In this document: positions 49,101 through 58,784 of the stretch, in pieces
How the letters are laid out: every line of letters starts with the position of its first letter
How positions within the stretch are numbered: position 1 is the stretch's first letter
Assembly (NCBI GenBank): GCA_034096865.1
Contig: JAWQFJ010026605.1
Span: 88,723 to 152,722 of the forward strand
Direction of reading: 5' to 3'
From: Theodoxus fluviatilis
Lineage: Eukaryota > Mollusca > Gastropoda > Cycloneritida > Neritidae
Length of the DNA: 64,000 nucleotides
Translations under genes and position numbers: made by a program
The notes under the pieces: model-generated
The model's database searches: none
What the model saw: only the letters and a program-made list of their open reading frames with translations
What the model was told of the DNA's origin: nothing

Positions 49101-52100
49101 ATTATATGAGGGTGCATCTTTTGGTCTGAAGTGACATATTGTCTATACTAAGATGAATTTCTCACGCCCCAAAAGGTGAGAAAACTACACATTTCATGAG
49201 CATCTGAGGAGTTCCACAGCAACATATCTGAAGGGAAGTCAAGTTTTAACATACAGAACCAAAGTTCTGAGAGGGACAAACAGGAAAAATGTAGGACCCC
49301 AGGCAGGGACTGAACCCGCAACGTTTCGGTTAGCACCTGCAATACTCTACCAGCTGAGTTTCCATGGTCCATGTTGTTCTCTCCTCCTGTCTACGCTGCC
49401 CTGTACCAGCTGCTGCTGTTTTGGCCTTACCTGTCTGGATGACCCAAATCCCAATTAAGTTTGTTTTACTTGTGTTTACCAGTTGTCATAGGTCTTTTCC
49501 CTAGTCACCCAGTCTATCCTCAGAGCAAAGAAGTTGAGTTGTTACAAACAGAACTGAAGCCCTGTGAGACTGACAGGGAAAATGTGAGACCACAGGCAGG
49601 GACTTATAGCAGAAAGATAATTGGACAACCTATAACCCCATCACATGCAACATACACCGCGACTAGCTGCTTGGCCCAGACCGGACCACAAGGCTTATGC
49701 AGACGTGCCTACCCCAGATTTTCAGTTTCCGTATTCTGACTGGCAAAATGTGGTATAACCCGAATCCCAGGACCAAAATTTGTATTTTTCACATACTCGT
49801 GGTATCAACGAAAGTAGAGATTTGACCATTGTACATATTCACTGCTTTTGAAATAACTGAAAATGACTGATGACTACCAGAACTAAACATTCACCTCAGA
49901 AAAGAAAATGCAACTCACTGTGTAACTTTCAGCCGCTAACCCGCTACACCGAGGGCAGCTGGTGTCAGCCCAGGTCACTCAGCACTGCTTTCTTTCAGCT
50001 GCTGGTTATAGCAGCTCTTGAGTCGGTCTAGTTCTTCCCTCCCTGTGTACACTGTAGCAGCAGGTTTGGACTTGAGGACCAGCAAACTCTCCAGTGTACT
50101 GTCACCTAAACTGGATCGCTGATCTGTGTGGTTCTTCCTTATGCAGGAAAACACTTGCTCACAATGAGCGCTTGAATGGGGGATTGTCAAAATCCCACCC
50201 ATCACAGCAGACAGCTCTTTGTAGGGCTCCATCTTTCCAGCTGCAGCCCACTTTTCATCCATTTGCCCGCACCAAAATTGAAACAAACAAGGGCCGGTAA
50301 CCTGTTCTCAGTGCTTAGTTATCGAAATGCTTTATTACCAAGACACCTTTTTTAAAATAGCAAATAGTGTCAAATTCCATATTTTTCTAGGCCTCTGCAT
50401 ATTTCCGTAATCGAGGTCTAAAATCTATTAAAATATGGAAAAAGCTGTTACGGTAAGGGTTAATGTTTCCTTTGCTGATACAGGTCAATGCAATTCAATA
50501 ATACCTCAATTACTACTCCTTCGGATACATACCCATACCCGCACTCACGCACACACCCACAACTACTAGTACTAGTGTCAAAAAGCAATTGAACATATAC
50601 TGTTTGGCAGAAAATCAACACAGACTTACTGATCACTCTGAGAAGTCTGAGAGAGCAAAGATGCCCCTGCAGCCTTGAAAAGAGACTGAAAAGGAAAGAG
50701 AAAAATCAGCATATTGGCCATAATACATGATGCTCAGATTTGGTGCAATTGTAAATCCCTTCTAGTTCTACACTGAAATTTCATGTAAGCTACAGAAAGT
50801 GAGGTGTCTAACACAGAAGACTAGGTGCTACCTGAACCCTTTGAATACAACATATGATAAGACTCACTGAACTTCAGAGTTCCACAGACTCAACATCATC
50901 TTTCCAAATCTCCAACAAGGTAAAGGTCAACCTGAGCTCAAAGACATGATACAGATGCTACTTACTGTTCATTGACAACATACCATCTGCAGTTCTCAAT
51001 GATGGACAGGGGATGGTGCATCTACTTTCATTAAGAATGACTGGTAAGCAATCACACTTTGTAAACAGCTTAAAGCAAAATCATTCTCCCTTTTGATGAT
51101 GGAGGGGAAAGCAGGGCAATAGGCCCCACTTCTACAAATCCAATTCATTTTTGCTTTGCTTCTGGTTGCTTTGTCAAACCAATCTTGATGGCATTCAGCG
51201 TGGCTGAGACTAGTGAATATAGTCTCAGCAACAGGTTGGTCACGTGATAGCCTAAATTCTTCCATAACATGCATACCACCGTTCTGAACAGCCACGCTGA
51301 ATGCCATATCACATCGTGAGTGTATTCCTCCGCTTGTTGTGATACACTCGATAATGGCAGCCATTTTTCCGTCAGTTCATTTTCTAAACATCGATTTCCC
51401 ATTAATGTAAAACTTGTATGCGGTAAAATTCGAATCACAAGAGTGTAATATTGTGAACTCTACTAATTATAAGGACTTTGAATACAACAGCAATATTTAT
51501 ACTTCATTGAGCGAGTAAGGCAACCAATCCCGTCTGCATAATCTTCGATACACACAGAAACCCACTGAGTGCTTTTGCTGATCAATGAGGAATCATTAAT
51601 TTAATGTATGCTTAGAAGGATAAAACTTAGAAAAACTGCTTCTGAGCTATCCGATAATATCGAACTTCGGAATCGGACGGATTCCTACAGAAGAAACTTC
51701 CATTCGATTAACGTTCAACACAGGTTAAATCACTTACTGACTCCATCAGTCGACACCGAATGATCGAAGTGTGGAGCTCGTCAAACAGTGTGAAGGCAGT
51801 TAGACCACAGGTTCCGGCCAGAAAGCATTTACTTGCGAGAGTATAACCATAGATTCACGAAACCATCCCGGACCCATAGGAATCCTTTTTGCTGCGTAGG
51901 TCCAAAGATCGCGTGTATTACCAAAGACTATTCATAACTGTATAATCTTTGGTATTACTATACACAATCGCACGTGCTCGATCAGGGCAGTTTGCAACCT
52001 TATAGACACGTTCGCGCTAAAAGTAGTTCTCAAATGATTTCCTGAAAATCTCATAGATTAGTTTTATTAGAACACCAAATTTGTGTTTATTTATCGGGAT

Positions 52101-55100
52101 AAATAATTGGAGTGAAATAGAATCGCCTCTTTTTACTCTCAATGGTCTTCTGATCATGTTGAATTTTGATTGGTAGAATCAATGGAATGTGGAGCCGAAG
52201 TCACGTGACCAACCTGTGTCAGAGACACTATGATCTCTGTGTTCAGAATGTCTTGAGGGGTGTTTGTTTTTGACCTAGCCAAAAAGTCAGTTGGCCAGAA
52301 CTAGTGTTTTGACACCCCACTCATGTTGCCATGCTGATAGTCCCACACAACTTAGCTCCTCAAGCTTCACTTGTATACATTGCTCTTCATGATCTACATT
52401 GGAACACCACAACAGTATCAACATTCACCTACATCACATGCTGTAAATTTGTGCATTATGTACTGTTTTAGAGAGGAAAGTTTGGCAAAGAATTATAGGG
52501 GGCAAGTGGCGGTGACAAAAGTGATTTTATTCTGCTGTTAAAAAAAGTTACCAAAGTTGACTAATTATGGCAACTTTTCATTATATTTTAAGACTAAAAG
52601 TTAAAACAAACATAAATATTGTTAATCTGGAACTAGAAAGGGAAAGCCTACTAGTCAACTGAAATGGGGTTTCCGACCAGATGCTACGCAGACGTCGCAT
52701 ATATTTGACAGTGGTGTACTTCTAGTTTCTAGGAAGTGTGGAAGTGAAGAAACACATTTTTTAATGAATGTTGTCGACTTTGTGTTTTTTCCTGAAAAAA
52801 CCCTCAGGTTTTAGGAAGCTGTTTTCATCACACACTGTAGGTCATAATGGGTTAAATATTTTTGCATTTTTAAATTGGTAAATCCATCAAATTTTCCTCA
52901 AACTTTCGCTCATTGGAAAACTCATATGATGTATGATCTTCCACTCCAGGCCCGCCCACCTATCTAAAAACAGAAACCATCCCCTGCAAGTTCCCTGTGC
53001 ATTCTGTGTATCTTATTAATGAAGACAACACATAGGGCATCTGGCGCATATCAGTATGCAACTGCCACCAGTGGGCCTGGACAGGGTATGCGTGTGTATA
53101 TATATATGTGTATATATATATATATATATACACCACCACCACTCCCACAGTAAGCGGCTGGAAGAGCTCATAACATCGGCACGAATGAAGTTCAAGCCCA
53201 AGAATAGCCAGAGCCTCACTTTGAGTTTGAAGAAAGGACAACTCAAGACAGAGTCCCTTTACATTGCCAATGAGAAAATACCAACTATCAGGGAGGAGCC
53301 TCTGCGCAGCCTAGGCCGATAGTATGCCTATCCTCTCACTGACCATCATAGAGGGAAGGAGATAGAACAGATGACCAGGACCAGCCTAGGCCGATAGTAT
53401 GCCTATCCTCTCACTGACCATCATAGAGGGAAGGAGATAGAACAGATGACCAGGACCAGCCTCAATGTCATAGACAGATGCTGTCTGGAGGGCAGATACA
53501 AGGCCTGATGCCTACAATTTGTGCTGGCTACACGCACTCACCTGTCTACGCGGTGCCAATGACCTGCATCAAGAAGATTGAGAGGCTCATTGGCTCCTTC
53601 TTGCGCAAGAGGCTGGGATTTCCCAGGACACTGACCAATTTGGCGCTCTAAAACACTAGTGCCAACGTCAAGCTCCCCTTCTCCTCGATTGTGGAAGAGT
53701 TCAACTCAAGGCCTGCAAAACAAGACTCTTCCTTATGCTAAAAGACTCACCTGACCAGGTGATCCGGGAGGCTTCTCCAGATGTCAAGACTGGGAGGAAA
53801 TGGAATGCATGGAAGGAGGTAGAGAAAGCGGAAGCTGCCCTCAAGCTGAAGGATGTCTTTGGTGCAGTACAGTCAGGCACGGCCGGGCTAGGAACACAGT
53901 GCAACAGAACATTTGCCAAGCAGTCCGCAATTGGCAAGAGGGAAATAGTCGTGGTGGATGTCAGGCACTGAGAGGAGCAGCAGAGAATTGCAAGGGCCGC
54001 AACTCCACGTCTACAGGGCCAGTGGACCACTTGGGAAGATGTAGCTCAGAAGAACCTGGACTGGCACACACTCAGGAATATGGAGCCCACCAGGATTAGT
54101 TCATTGTGCGCTCAATGTATGATCTACTCCCCAAACCTGTCAATCTGAAGAGGTGGCACCTGGCGTCCTCCTCAGCATGTGCAGACTGCTGCAATATCAG
54201 CACCCTTGAGCACATACTTACCGGTTGTCCCAAGGGCCTCTATAAATTCCCCTGGTGCCACAATCAAGTCCTCCAATTGCTTGCAGAAACAACGAGAAGG
54301 TACTGTGAGGAAGCAAACAGAAGAAAGGCGGGACCACACCCTCCCCCCAGCATTTGTTTGAGAGGGCTTGAGAGGTCGCTAACTACCAGACAGACCCAAG
54401 AATACTCCTGAAGCCACTGCAGACCTGAAGAGATGGCCCCAACCCCCCAGAGTGTCCTTCACAGCATCCTCCAAACAGAGCAGCGCCCAGATATAATCAT
54501 CTGGTCAGTGGACTACAAGGTCATCCTCGTGGTCAAATTGACAGTTCCCTAGGAGAGCAACATTGCCTGGGCTCATGAGAGGAAACTGGCCAGATACGCA
54601 GAATTGGAGGACCACTGCCAGCGAAGAGGGTGGGGTTGCCGAATGCTTCCAGTGGAGGTCGGATGCAGAGGGTTTGTCGCAGGATCGGTCATCCACTTCC
54701 TGAGAAGACTAGGTACAGGGTCCCATGCTATTAGTAGGGTCACAGGAGAGCTGCCGAGGGTGGCCGTCTGCATCCCTATGGATCTGGCAGACACCATCAA
54801 AGTGACCTAATGAAGACCCGATGCCCCCTGTGACCAGACTGGCTGCTTGGGACTGCCCCTGGCTAAGCTACTGGAGCAGGTCCCGAAAGCTCCACAGCCA
54901 GGGGTTCTAGCTGAAGAGGGGGCATCAAGCAGCACCAGCAGTATGTCGTTTCTATGGATTCCCTGTGTGATCATAGAGTAGGGAGATGGGACAGCATGCA
55001 GTTAGTTGTTTACTGTCAATTTTTTTCTCTCTCTCCCTCTCTTCCATGATTAGAAAAAAATTATGGGTTAACAGAAAAAATCAGGTCAGTCGGGTAACCA

Positions 55101-55111
55101 TAACCTCAACT

Positions 55112-55172
<61 letters not shown>

Positions 55173-56898
55173 ATCCGTAATAAATGATGGCATGTCAAGA
55201 AAACCATCACATTCTATCAAGAGTATATATATGCAAACCACATGTACATCATGATGTAACTAAATGGAAATCACATGATTTGTTTGATGACTGGTATCAC
55301 ATTTAGCTTGTTAGCTTATCATGCATCCTCAAAATAAAGATGTGGAAGGATTGTTTTGTCATAGCCTTTAAGTTCTGTTTCTTTTCATCAATGGGCTCAT
55401 GAAACTATAACTGTAAACCCCAGGCAAATAGCCCTTTCATGTGAATTTTGAGTTTATGATATGAAACAAGTTAGATTTTTTCACAAATCTGTTGTATTTA
55501 AAAGTTAATGATTGCTACACTCATTACCTCAAATGGCATGAGGCTCGAGTTGCTGCATGATCCCCTCACTGGCAGGAACTACTGGCTGCTGGGCTTTCGA
55601 GGTAACATAGGCCAACAGGCTACACTGGGACTGCATTAGGACTAATTTGGACCCTGGTTTTGTGCATTTATTGCAATAACACGTTAGAATTAGAATAATG
55701 AAATATTCGCCCTCCTGTGACTGTGTACTTCTATACATTTATGTTATTTTGCGTGCATTTGATAAAATTCATGGTCGCTCTGCCAGAATAAGTCTGTTTG
55801 GTTAGGGCCTTATGCTTTGACCTCCTGGGGTCTTATGTTATAAACGAAGTGTTCAGCTATGTAATCAATCTCCTTTAGAAGTTTAGTTTAAAAACATGAT
55901 TCAGTTCTGTGGTATTACTGTGGTACTGACCAAAGCAGGTCTCCCCAGCATCTTCACCCTCCTGATGCAGTCACAGCTTCGCTGGGCAGGGCACGTAGTC
56001 CGGATGCCAGAGGAGAGACTGCCAAAGAGACTATTCTATGGCGAGCTCCAGCATGGCCAGCGGTCCCACGGTGGGCAAAAGAAGCGCTTCAAAGACACCC
56101 TGAAAGCTTCACTGAAAGCTTTTGCCATCAATCCAGACACGTGGGAACGAGCTGCAATGGACCGATCCACCTGGCGCTCTTCCATCCACCAAGGTGCCAA
56201 GACATGCGAGGCAAATAGGATCACTGCCGCAGAAAAGATGAGGCAAGCCCGAAAGGCCCGTGCTGTCAACCCCCCTGGAGACGTCCCACTTGTCCCATGT
56301 CCCTTCTGTTCCCGAACCTTCCGTTCCAGGATCGGCCTCGTTAGCCATCTGCGCACACACAGACAGAGCGAGTCCCAGCAACCCCCCGGATGACTAGAGT
56401 GGTCCTCGTCGACTCGACGGACGAACAACAATTACTGGTAATAATACAAAATTAAGTTGTGCATCTTCTCATTTAACAATATGATTTTCAAATGCCTAAA
56501 AAGAGATATGCCTAACGAATGGATAAAAATGAATGCTTTGTTTCTGTACATTTCAATAGCACCAAAGCAGCAAAGTTAGTTTATCACATGGAACGTCGAA
56601 CAGGCCTCACAAAAGGCCTCAAACGTCGTAAAAGTCAAGTCAAAGATGCTAGCACTGACAGTGACAGTACTTAGTTCTGTTTTTGAACGTCAATTAATTT
56701 GACAGCTACACAACGCCGCAGTGACAGTCTTATTCTTCACTAGTCTATGAAGCAAAACAGTAAAATGGCACAAACCGCAGCAGCTTCTCTAAATCGTGGA
56801 AGAAGAACCTTAAACTTGGTAACAGGCTCATCTATTTGAGCCTGCTGATGCTGTGCAGCTTGAGCTTGCTGTGATCCAACAGGGTTTGAAGTCGCCAT
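42695..56898 (-). CDS. MED29: Mediator complex subunit 29, four exons, complete
   Basis: MED29 (Drosophila Intersex) is a tail-region subunit of the Mediator coactivator that links transcription factors to RNA polymerase II. Exons on the - strand: 56898-56776, 50685-50630, 43696-43612, 42922-42695. All junctions are GT-AG with matching phases. The 163-residue product starts MATSNPVGSQQAQ (Gln/Ala-rich as in animal orthologues), then VTKFKVLLPRFREA, SLFKAAGASLLSQ, HKFDKSLEEFFAISDQVEI, RLALEVVQQNSDSSKF and HQYLSVVRSQISCARDI, and stops at TAA 42695-42697. The human protein is about 200 residues, so this one is a little short, mainly in the N-terminal low-complexity part. Introns of 6.1, 6.9 and 0.7 kb carry transposon debris. 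It converges on CRY-DASH. Confidence 0.9.
43612..43696 (-). CDS. MED29: MED29 exon 3
   Basis: 85-bp exon between cctgtag and gtaaga. It encodes KMNEVQLHKFDKSLEEFFAI and SDQVEISL, the signature F-D-K-x-L-E-E-F motif of the family. Confidence 0.92.
43697..46045. other. MED29 intron 2, proximal part
   Basis: Poly-C at about 43833-43842. Short inverted repeat TCTGCGCGA/TCGCGCAGA near 45691-45730. 45180-45480 is GC-richer with CpGs. No transposon family recognised. Confidence 0.35.
46053..46124 (+). repeat. (GT)n microsatellite
   Basis: About 35 GT units with two TAT interruptions. Confidence 0.97.
46860..47420 (+). pseudogene. piggyBac-like transposase fragment
   Basis: The + frame reads FTRSLGLQVNMPVIFTPLDF, a stop, then LVDRETFRMMKRETNRYARD and TIDKRMKNRETL. 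This matches the N-terminal part of piggyBac/PGBD transposases (P-x-x-F-x-x-F-x-D ... ETNRYA). Stops and frameshifts show decay. It lies in MED29 intron 2, antisense to MED29. Confidence 0.6.
47840..48955 (+). mobile_element. TTAA-ended MITE (piggyBac-like), interrupted by Helentron-like copy 2
   Basis: Left end TTAAACCATTATGACCTAC, right end inverted TTAACCCATTATAACTGGA; TTAA at both edges. Without the 891-bp insertion it is 225 bp. A relative lies inverted at 52622-52855. TTAA targets fit piggyBac-type transposition. Confidence 0.65.
47936..48826 (-). mobile_element. Helentron-like non-autonomous element, copy 2
   Basis: 891 bp, almost identical to the copy at 26729-27581, with the same ends, hairpin and inverted repeats. 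It differs mainly in the length of the GGAC/GCCC tract (48713-48780). It is inserted in a TTAA-ended element whose uninterrupted relative at 52622-52855 gives the empty site (gaatg...ttaa/tttt), confirming the edges and the lack of target duplication. Confidence 0.78.
49210..49378 (-). repeat. tRNA-derived SINE-like sequence
   Basis: On the - strand: ggaaactcagctggtagag (A-box-like) and about 40 bp later gcgggttcagtccctgcc (B-box-like), followed by a tail ending near agaactttggttc. Stem-like ends GGACC/GGTCC flank the tRNA-like part. A second partial copy with ggaaaatgtgagaccacagg is at about 49560-49610 on the + text. It is not a functional tRNA: no proper anticodon arm. Confidence 0.6.
49975..50290 (-). 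pseudogene. hAT transposase C-terminal fragment
   Basis: About 103 codons: FWCGQMDEKW, ELSAVMGGILTIPHSSAHCE, QVFSCIRKNHTDQRSSLGDS and TLESLLVLKS. The P-H-S-S-A-x-x-E-x-x-F-S block is the signature of the hAT C-terminal dimerisation domain. The frame is open over its whole length but lacks the rest of the transposase, so it is a relic. It lies in MED29 intron 2, same strand. Confidence 0.8.
50630..50685 (-). CDS. MED29: MED29 exon 2
   Basis: 56-bp exon between ttttcag and gtaagt. It encodes SLFKAAGASLLSQTSQSD plus two bases of Gln, corresponding to the helix after the FREA segment. Confidence 0.87.
50686..52621. other. MED29 intron 1, proximal part
   Basis: Contains a - frame of 122 codons at 50996-51364 of unknown nature, nested inverted repeats at 51190-51305, and a hairpin (TACCAAAGA ... 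TCTTTGGTA) at about 51918-51953. No family recognised. Confidence 0.35.
52622..52855 (-). mobile_element. TTAA-ended MITE, uninterrupted copy (empty site)
   Basis: 234 bp. On the - strand it starts TTAACCCATTATGACCTACA and shares the middle (cctgagggttttt, gtcgacaacattcatt, gtgtttcttcacttcc, gtacaccactgtcaaat) with the copy at 47840. At the site of the Helentron-like insertion it reads straight through (cattcattaaaaaatgtg). The outer 10 bp at one end appear deleted. Confidence 0.65.
53094..53131 (+). repeat. (TA)n-rich microsatellite
   Basis: tgtatatatata interrupted by one tgtg, about 38 bp. Confidence 0.9.
53150..54810 (+). mobile_element. Decayed non-LTR element, 3' part with endonuclease-like tail
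   Basis: Frames read ARMKFKPKNSQSLTLSLKKG, IPTIREEPLRSLGR, YPLTDHHRGKEIEQMT, then (shifted) DVKTGRKWNAWKEVEKAEAA, MRSMYDLLPKPVNLKRWHLA, CADCCNISTLEHILTGCPKG, and at the end YAELEDHCQRRGWGCRMLPV with EVGCRGFVAGSVI. This order (thumb region, C-C-H-C zinc motif, then a restriction-like-endonuclease-type tail) is seen in a widespread group of animal RT elements. Frameshifts and stops are frequent. A perfect 75-bp tandem duplication is at 53307-53456. Confidence 0.65.
55112..55168 (+). repeat. (GT)n microsatellite
   Basis: About 27 uninterrupted GT units in MED29 intron 1. Confidence 0.98.
55169..55895. other. Intronic sequence, nothing recognised
   Basis: AT-rich; no motif assigned. Confidence 0.4.
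55905..56440 (+). mobile_element. 3' end of a LINE with C-terminal C2H2 zinc finger
   Basis: An open frame of about 160 codons reads QLRWAGHVVRMPEERLPKRL, GQKKRFKDTLKASLKAF, ANRITAAEKMRQARKAR, then CPFCSRTFRSRIGLVSHLRT-H, a C-x2-C-x12-H-x3-H finger, and a stop at 56391-56393. The RWAGHVxRM block is the usual C-terminus of a common LINE group in invertebrates. The frame is intact here, so the copy is young or was 5'-truncated on insertion. It is followed by gtcgactcgacggacgaac. It lies in MED29 intron 1, antisense. Confidence 0.75.
56776..56898 (-). CDS. MED29: MED29 exon 1
   Basis: 41 codons from ATG (CAT at 56896-56898), phase 0 donor gtttgt. It encodes the Gln/Ala-rich N-terminus and VTKFKVLLPRFREAAA, the start of the conserved domain. 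It is the first ATG in this frame near the sequence gaaaatggcg. Confidence 0.87.
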
Positions 56899-57067
56899 TT
56901 TCACCTAACTACACTGAGCTGGCAATTTCGACTTGAAAAATAAAATTCAGGTAAATATATATTTACAAGTGTCGTTTATATATATATATATATAAATTTA
57001 GAAGCGGTACATCTATAATATCTTTCATTTTTGTATAATTTAATACGAAAATATTTAGCAGCTCGCG
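56899..57067. promoter_or_regulatory. MED29: Candidate bidirectional promoter interval
   Basis: Short gap between the MED29 start and the divergent putative exon. It contains an alternating TA tract at about 56977-56994. No TATA box position or initiator can be assigned with confidence; the call rests on the head-to-head layout. Confidence 0.3.
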
Positions 57068-57207
57068 ATGAAGTATTCCATGCCACTTCCGCCCTGGGCT
57101 TTCACGAGTGTTGAATTGCTTTTCTACTACTCGAGTACGATGCCTCCGACCATCCAAACTGGCCCTAGAGATGACAGAGAGAAAAGGCAACGACCTGGGG
57201 AGAGACG
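57068..57207 (+). CDS. Putative first coding exon of a gene divergent from MED29
   Basis: An open frame begins at ATG 57068 (a second in-frame ATG at 57140) and runs 46 codons plus two bases to a good donor, cg/gtaaga, at 57207/57208. The product (MKYSMPLPPWAFTS..., then MPPTIQTGPRDDREKRQRPG) is not recognised. It lies 170 bp from the MED29 start in head-to-head orientation, which suggests a shared promoter. No downstream exon was identified in the remaining window. The call could be wrong. Confidence 0.3.
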
Positions 57208-58780
57208 GTAAGATAATTGATTAACTATTGGTACTTTGCTGGCTTACCATTTAATGCTGAGCTCGCCTATAAATAAATAAATATATAATTATATAATATA
57301 GTATAAAAGCTGGTATCATATCATTTATTATCAATCAATTATCATATGTCGTTAAAATCCCTCCGTCCATCCTAGGATCCATGATGTATCCGACTACGGT
57401 GCTTTTATGCGAGCATTATATTCGAATTAAGTTTAATAAGGCAGCGACGCTAGCATAGTCACTAGTGTGCATGCAATCGTGTGTGTGCGTGCGCGTGTGT
57501 GTGCCTGCATCAGTCATTCAGTGCATGTGACGATGTGTGTGCCTGCGTGCGCGTATGAGAGCGCGCGCACGCGTTTGAATGTGTGTCAGCGTGCGCCCGC
57601 ATGCGTCATTTAGAAGCCAATGAATGCCGAATAACTTAATAAGGTGATGAAGTTAAATGAAGGCGGTATGAGTGACCCCCATTCAGATATCTTGCAATTG
57701 AGTATGATGAAGCTAACTTCAGATGAAACAAAAAATGACACTTTCTTACTTTGGTATTTACCTATCCTATGTATGGCCAGAGACAGGTTGTCATCATCAC
57801 ATCCGAATGAGTCAAGCTAATTATAATTGCAGCCTCAATTTCTACAGGTAGGTTAAGAACTGGAATGCATATATACATGTAGTAGATTAGTAGAAGACAA
57901 ATGTGTCTGCACATTTTGAGGAATAAAGATTGGTCATTGATGATACAAAATTGCATCAAAGCATGAAAATAGTTTGATTACAACTAAAATCCATCAATAA
58001 TGTTGATAATGGATGAGTTTTATATTTAGAATATTATAATTTATATGTACACATACCATTAAACCATAAATTTGTAAATAAATGCTTATCAAGGGGACTG
58101 TCTTTCTAATCACTACAGTTGATTGTGGGCCAGAAGGGGGGGGGGGGGGGGCGGAGAAATGCATAATCAAAGTGTGATGAATAGCAAAACCAGTTGGTGA
58201 CTGAAGTCACAGCTACATTCTTCAATCAGCAGTGCCTATCCACGATCACATTTACTTAGCCAATAGTGGTTTCAAATTCAGCACCTTTTTGTCATGATTG
58301 GACAACGATCATAGTCTATCACGTTTCTTATCTGCAATCATCATCTCATCTCACACCAACTGCGTGGATTCATTCTTGCCACATCAGTAAAACTAAACTG
58401 TCTGTCCTGTCCAGAACTAAACTGTTAGCAGATTTTATTTGAGCTTAACGTCATACACAAAATTAACATTTGGTCTAGAATGTAGACTATACTTTTCTAC
58501 TCTGAGTGATGTACTCGCGATCCTATCATGACAAATGGCGCTGAATTTGAAGATTGACCCTCCCTGTCATCCTTCACATCACATCAGCAAACACTAGAAA
58601 AGTTGAAACAGCAATCGACTTAGCAATCCACTATTGTAAAAAGAGCATTTTAGCAAGAGAGGAACTTGATGTTTGTTAAATCTGGCCTCTTCTGAAACAA
58701 CAATTTGGAATGACAACAACCCTTTTTGGGGGGTTTAATGTTACTGTAACCACAATTTATACTTTTTTTCTTGGTTTTCC
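57208..58780. other. Unassigned sequence after the putative divergent exon
   Basis: AT-rich, with an alternating purine-pyrimidine stretch at 57475-57605 and poly-G at 58136-58150. No coding motif recognised. Confidence 0.4.
57475..57605. repeat. GT/GC alternating purine-pyrimidine tract
   Basis: Contains gtgtgtgcgtgcgcgtgtgt and gagcgcgcgcacgcg, interspersed with short other sequence. Such tracts can adopt Z-DNA. Confidence 0.7.
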
Positions 58781-58784
58781 TTAC

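Noticed and set aside
49298..49372. Functional tRNA gene on the - strand
   Set aside because: A and B boxes are present but the anticodon arm and acceptor stem do not fold properly, and a non-tRNA tail follows; a tRNA-derived SINE fits better.
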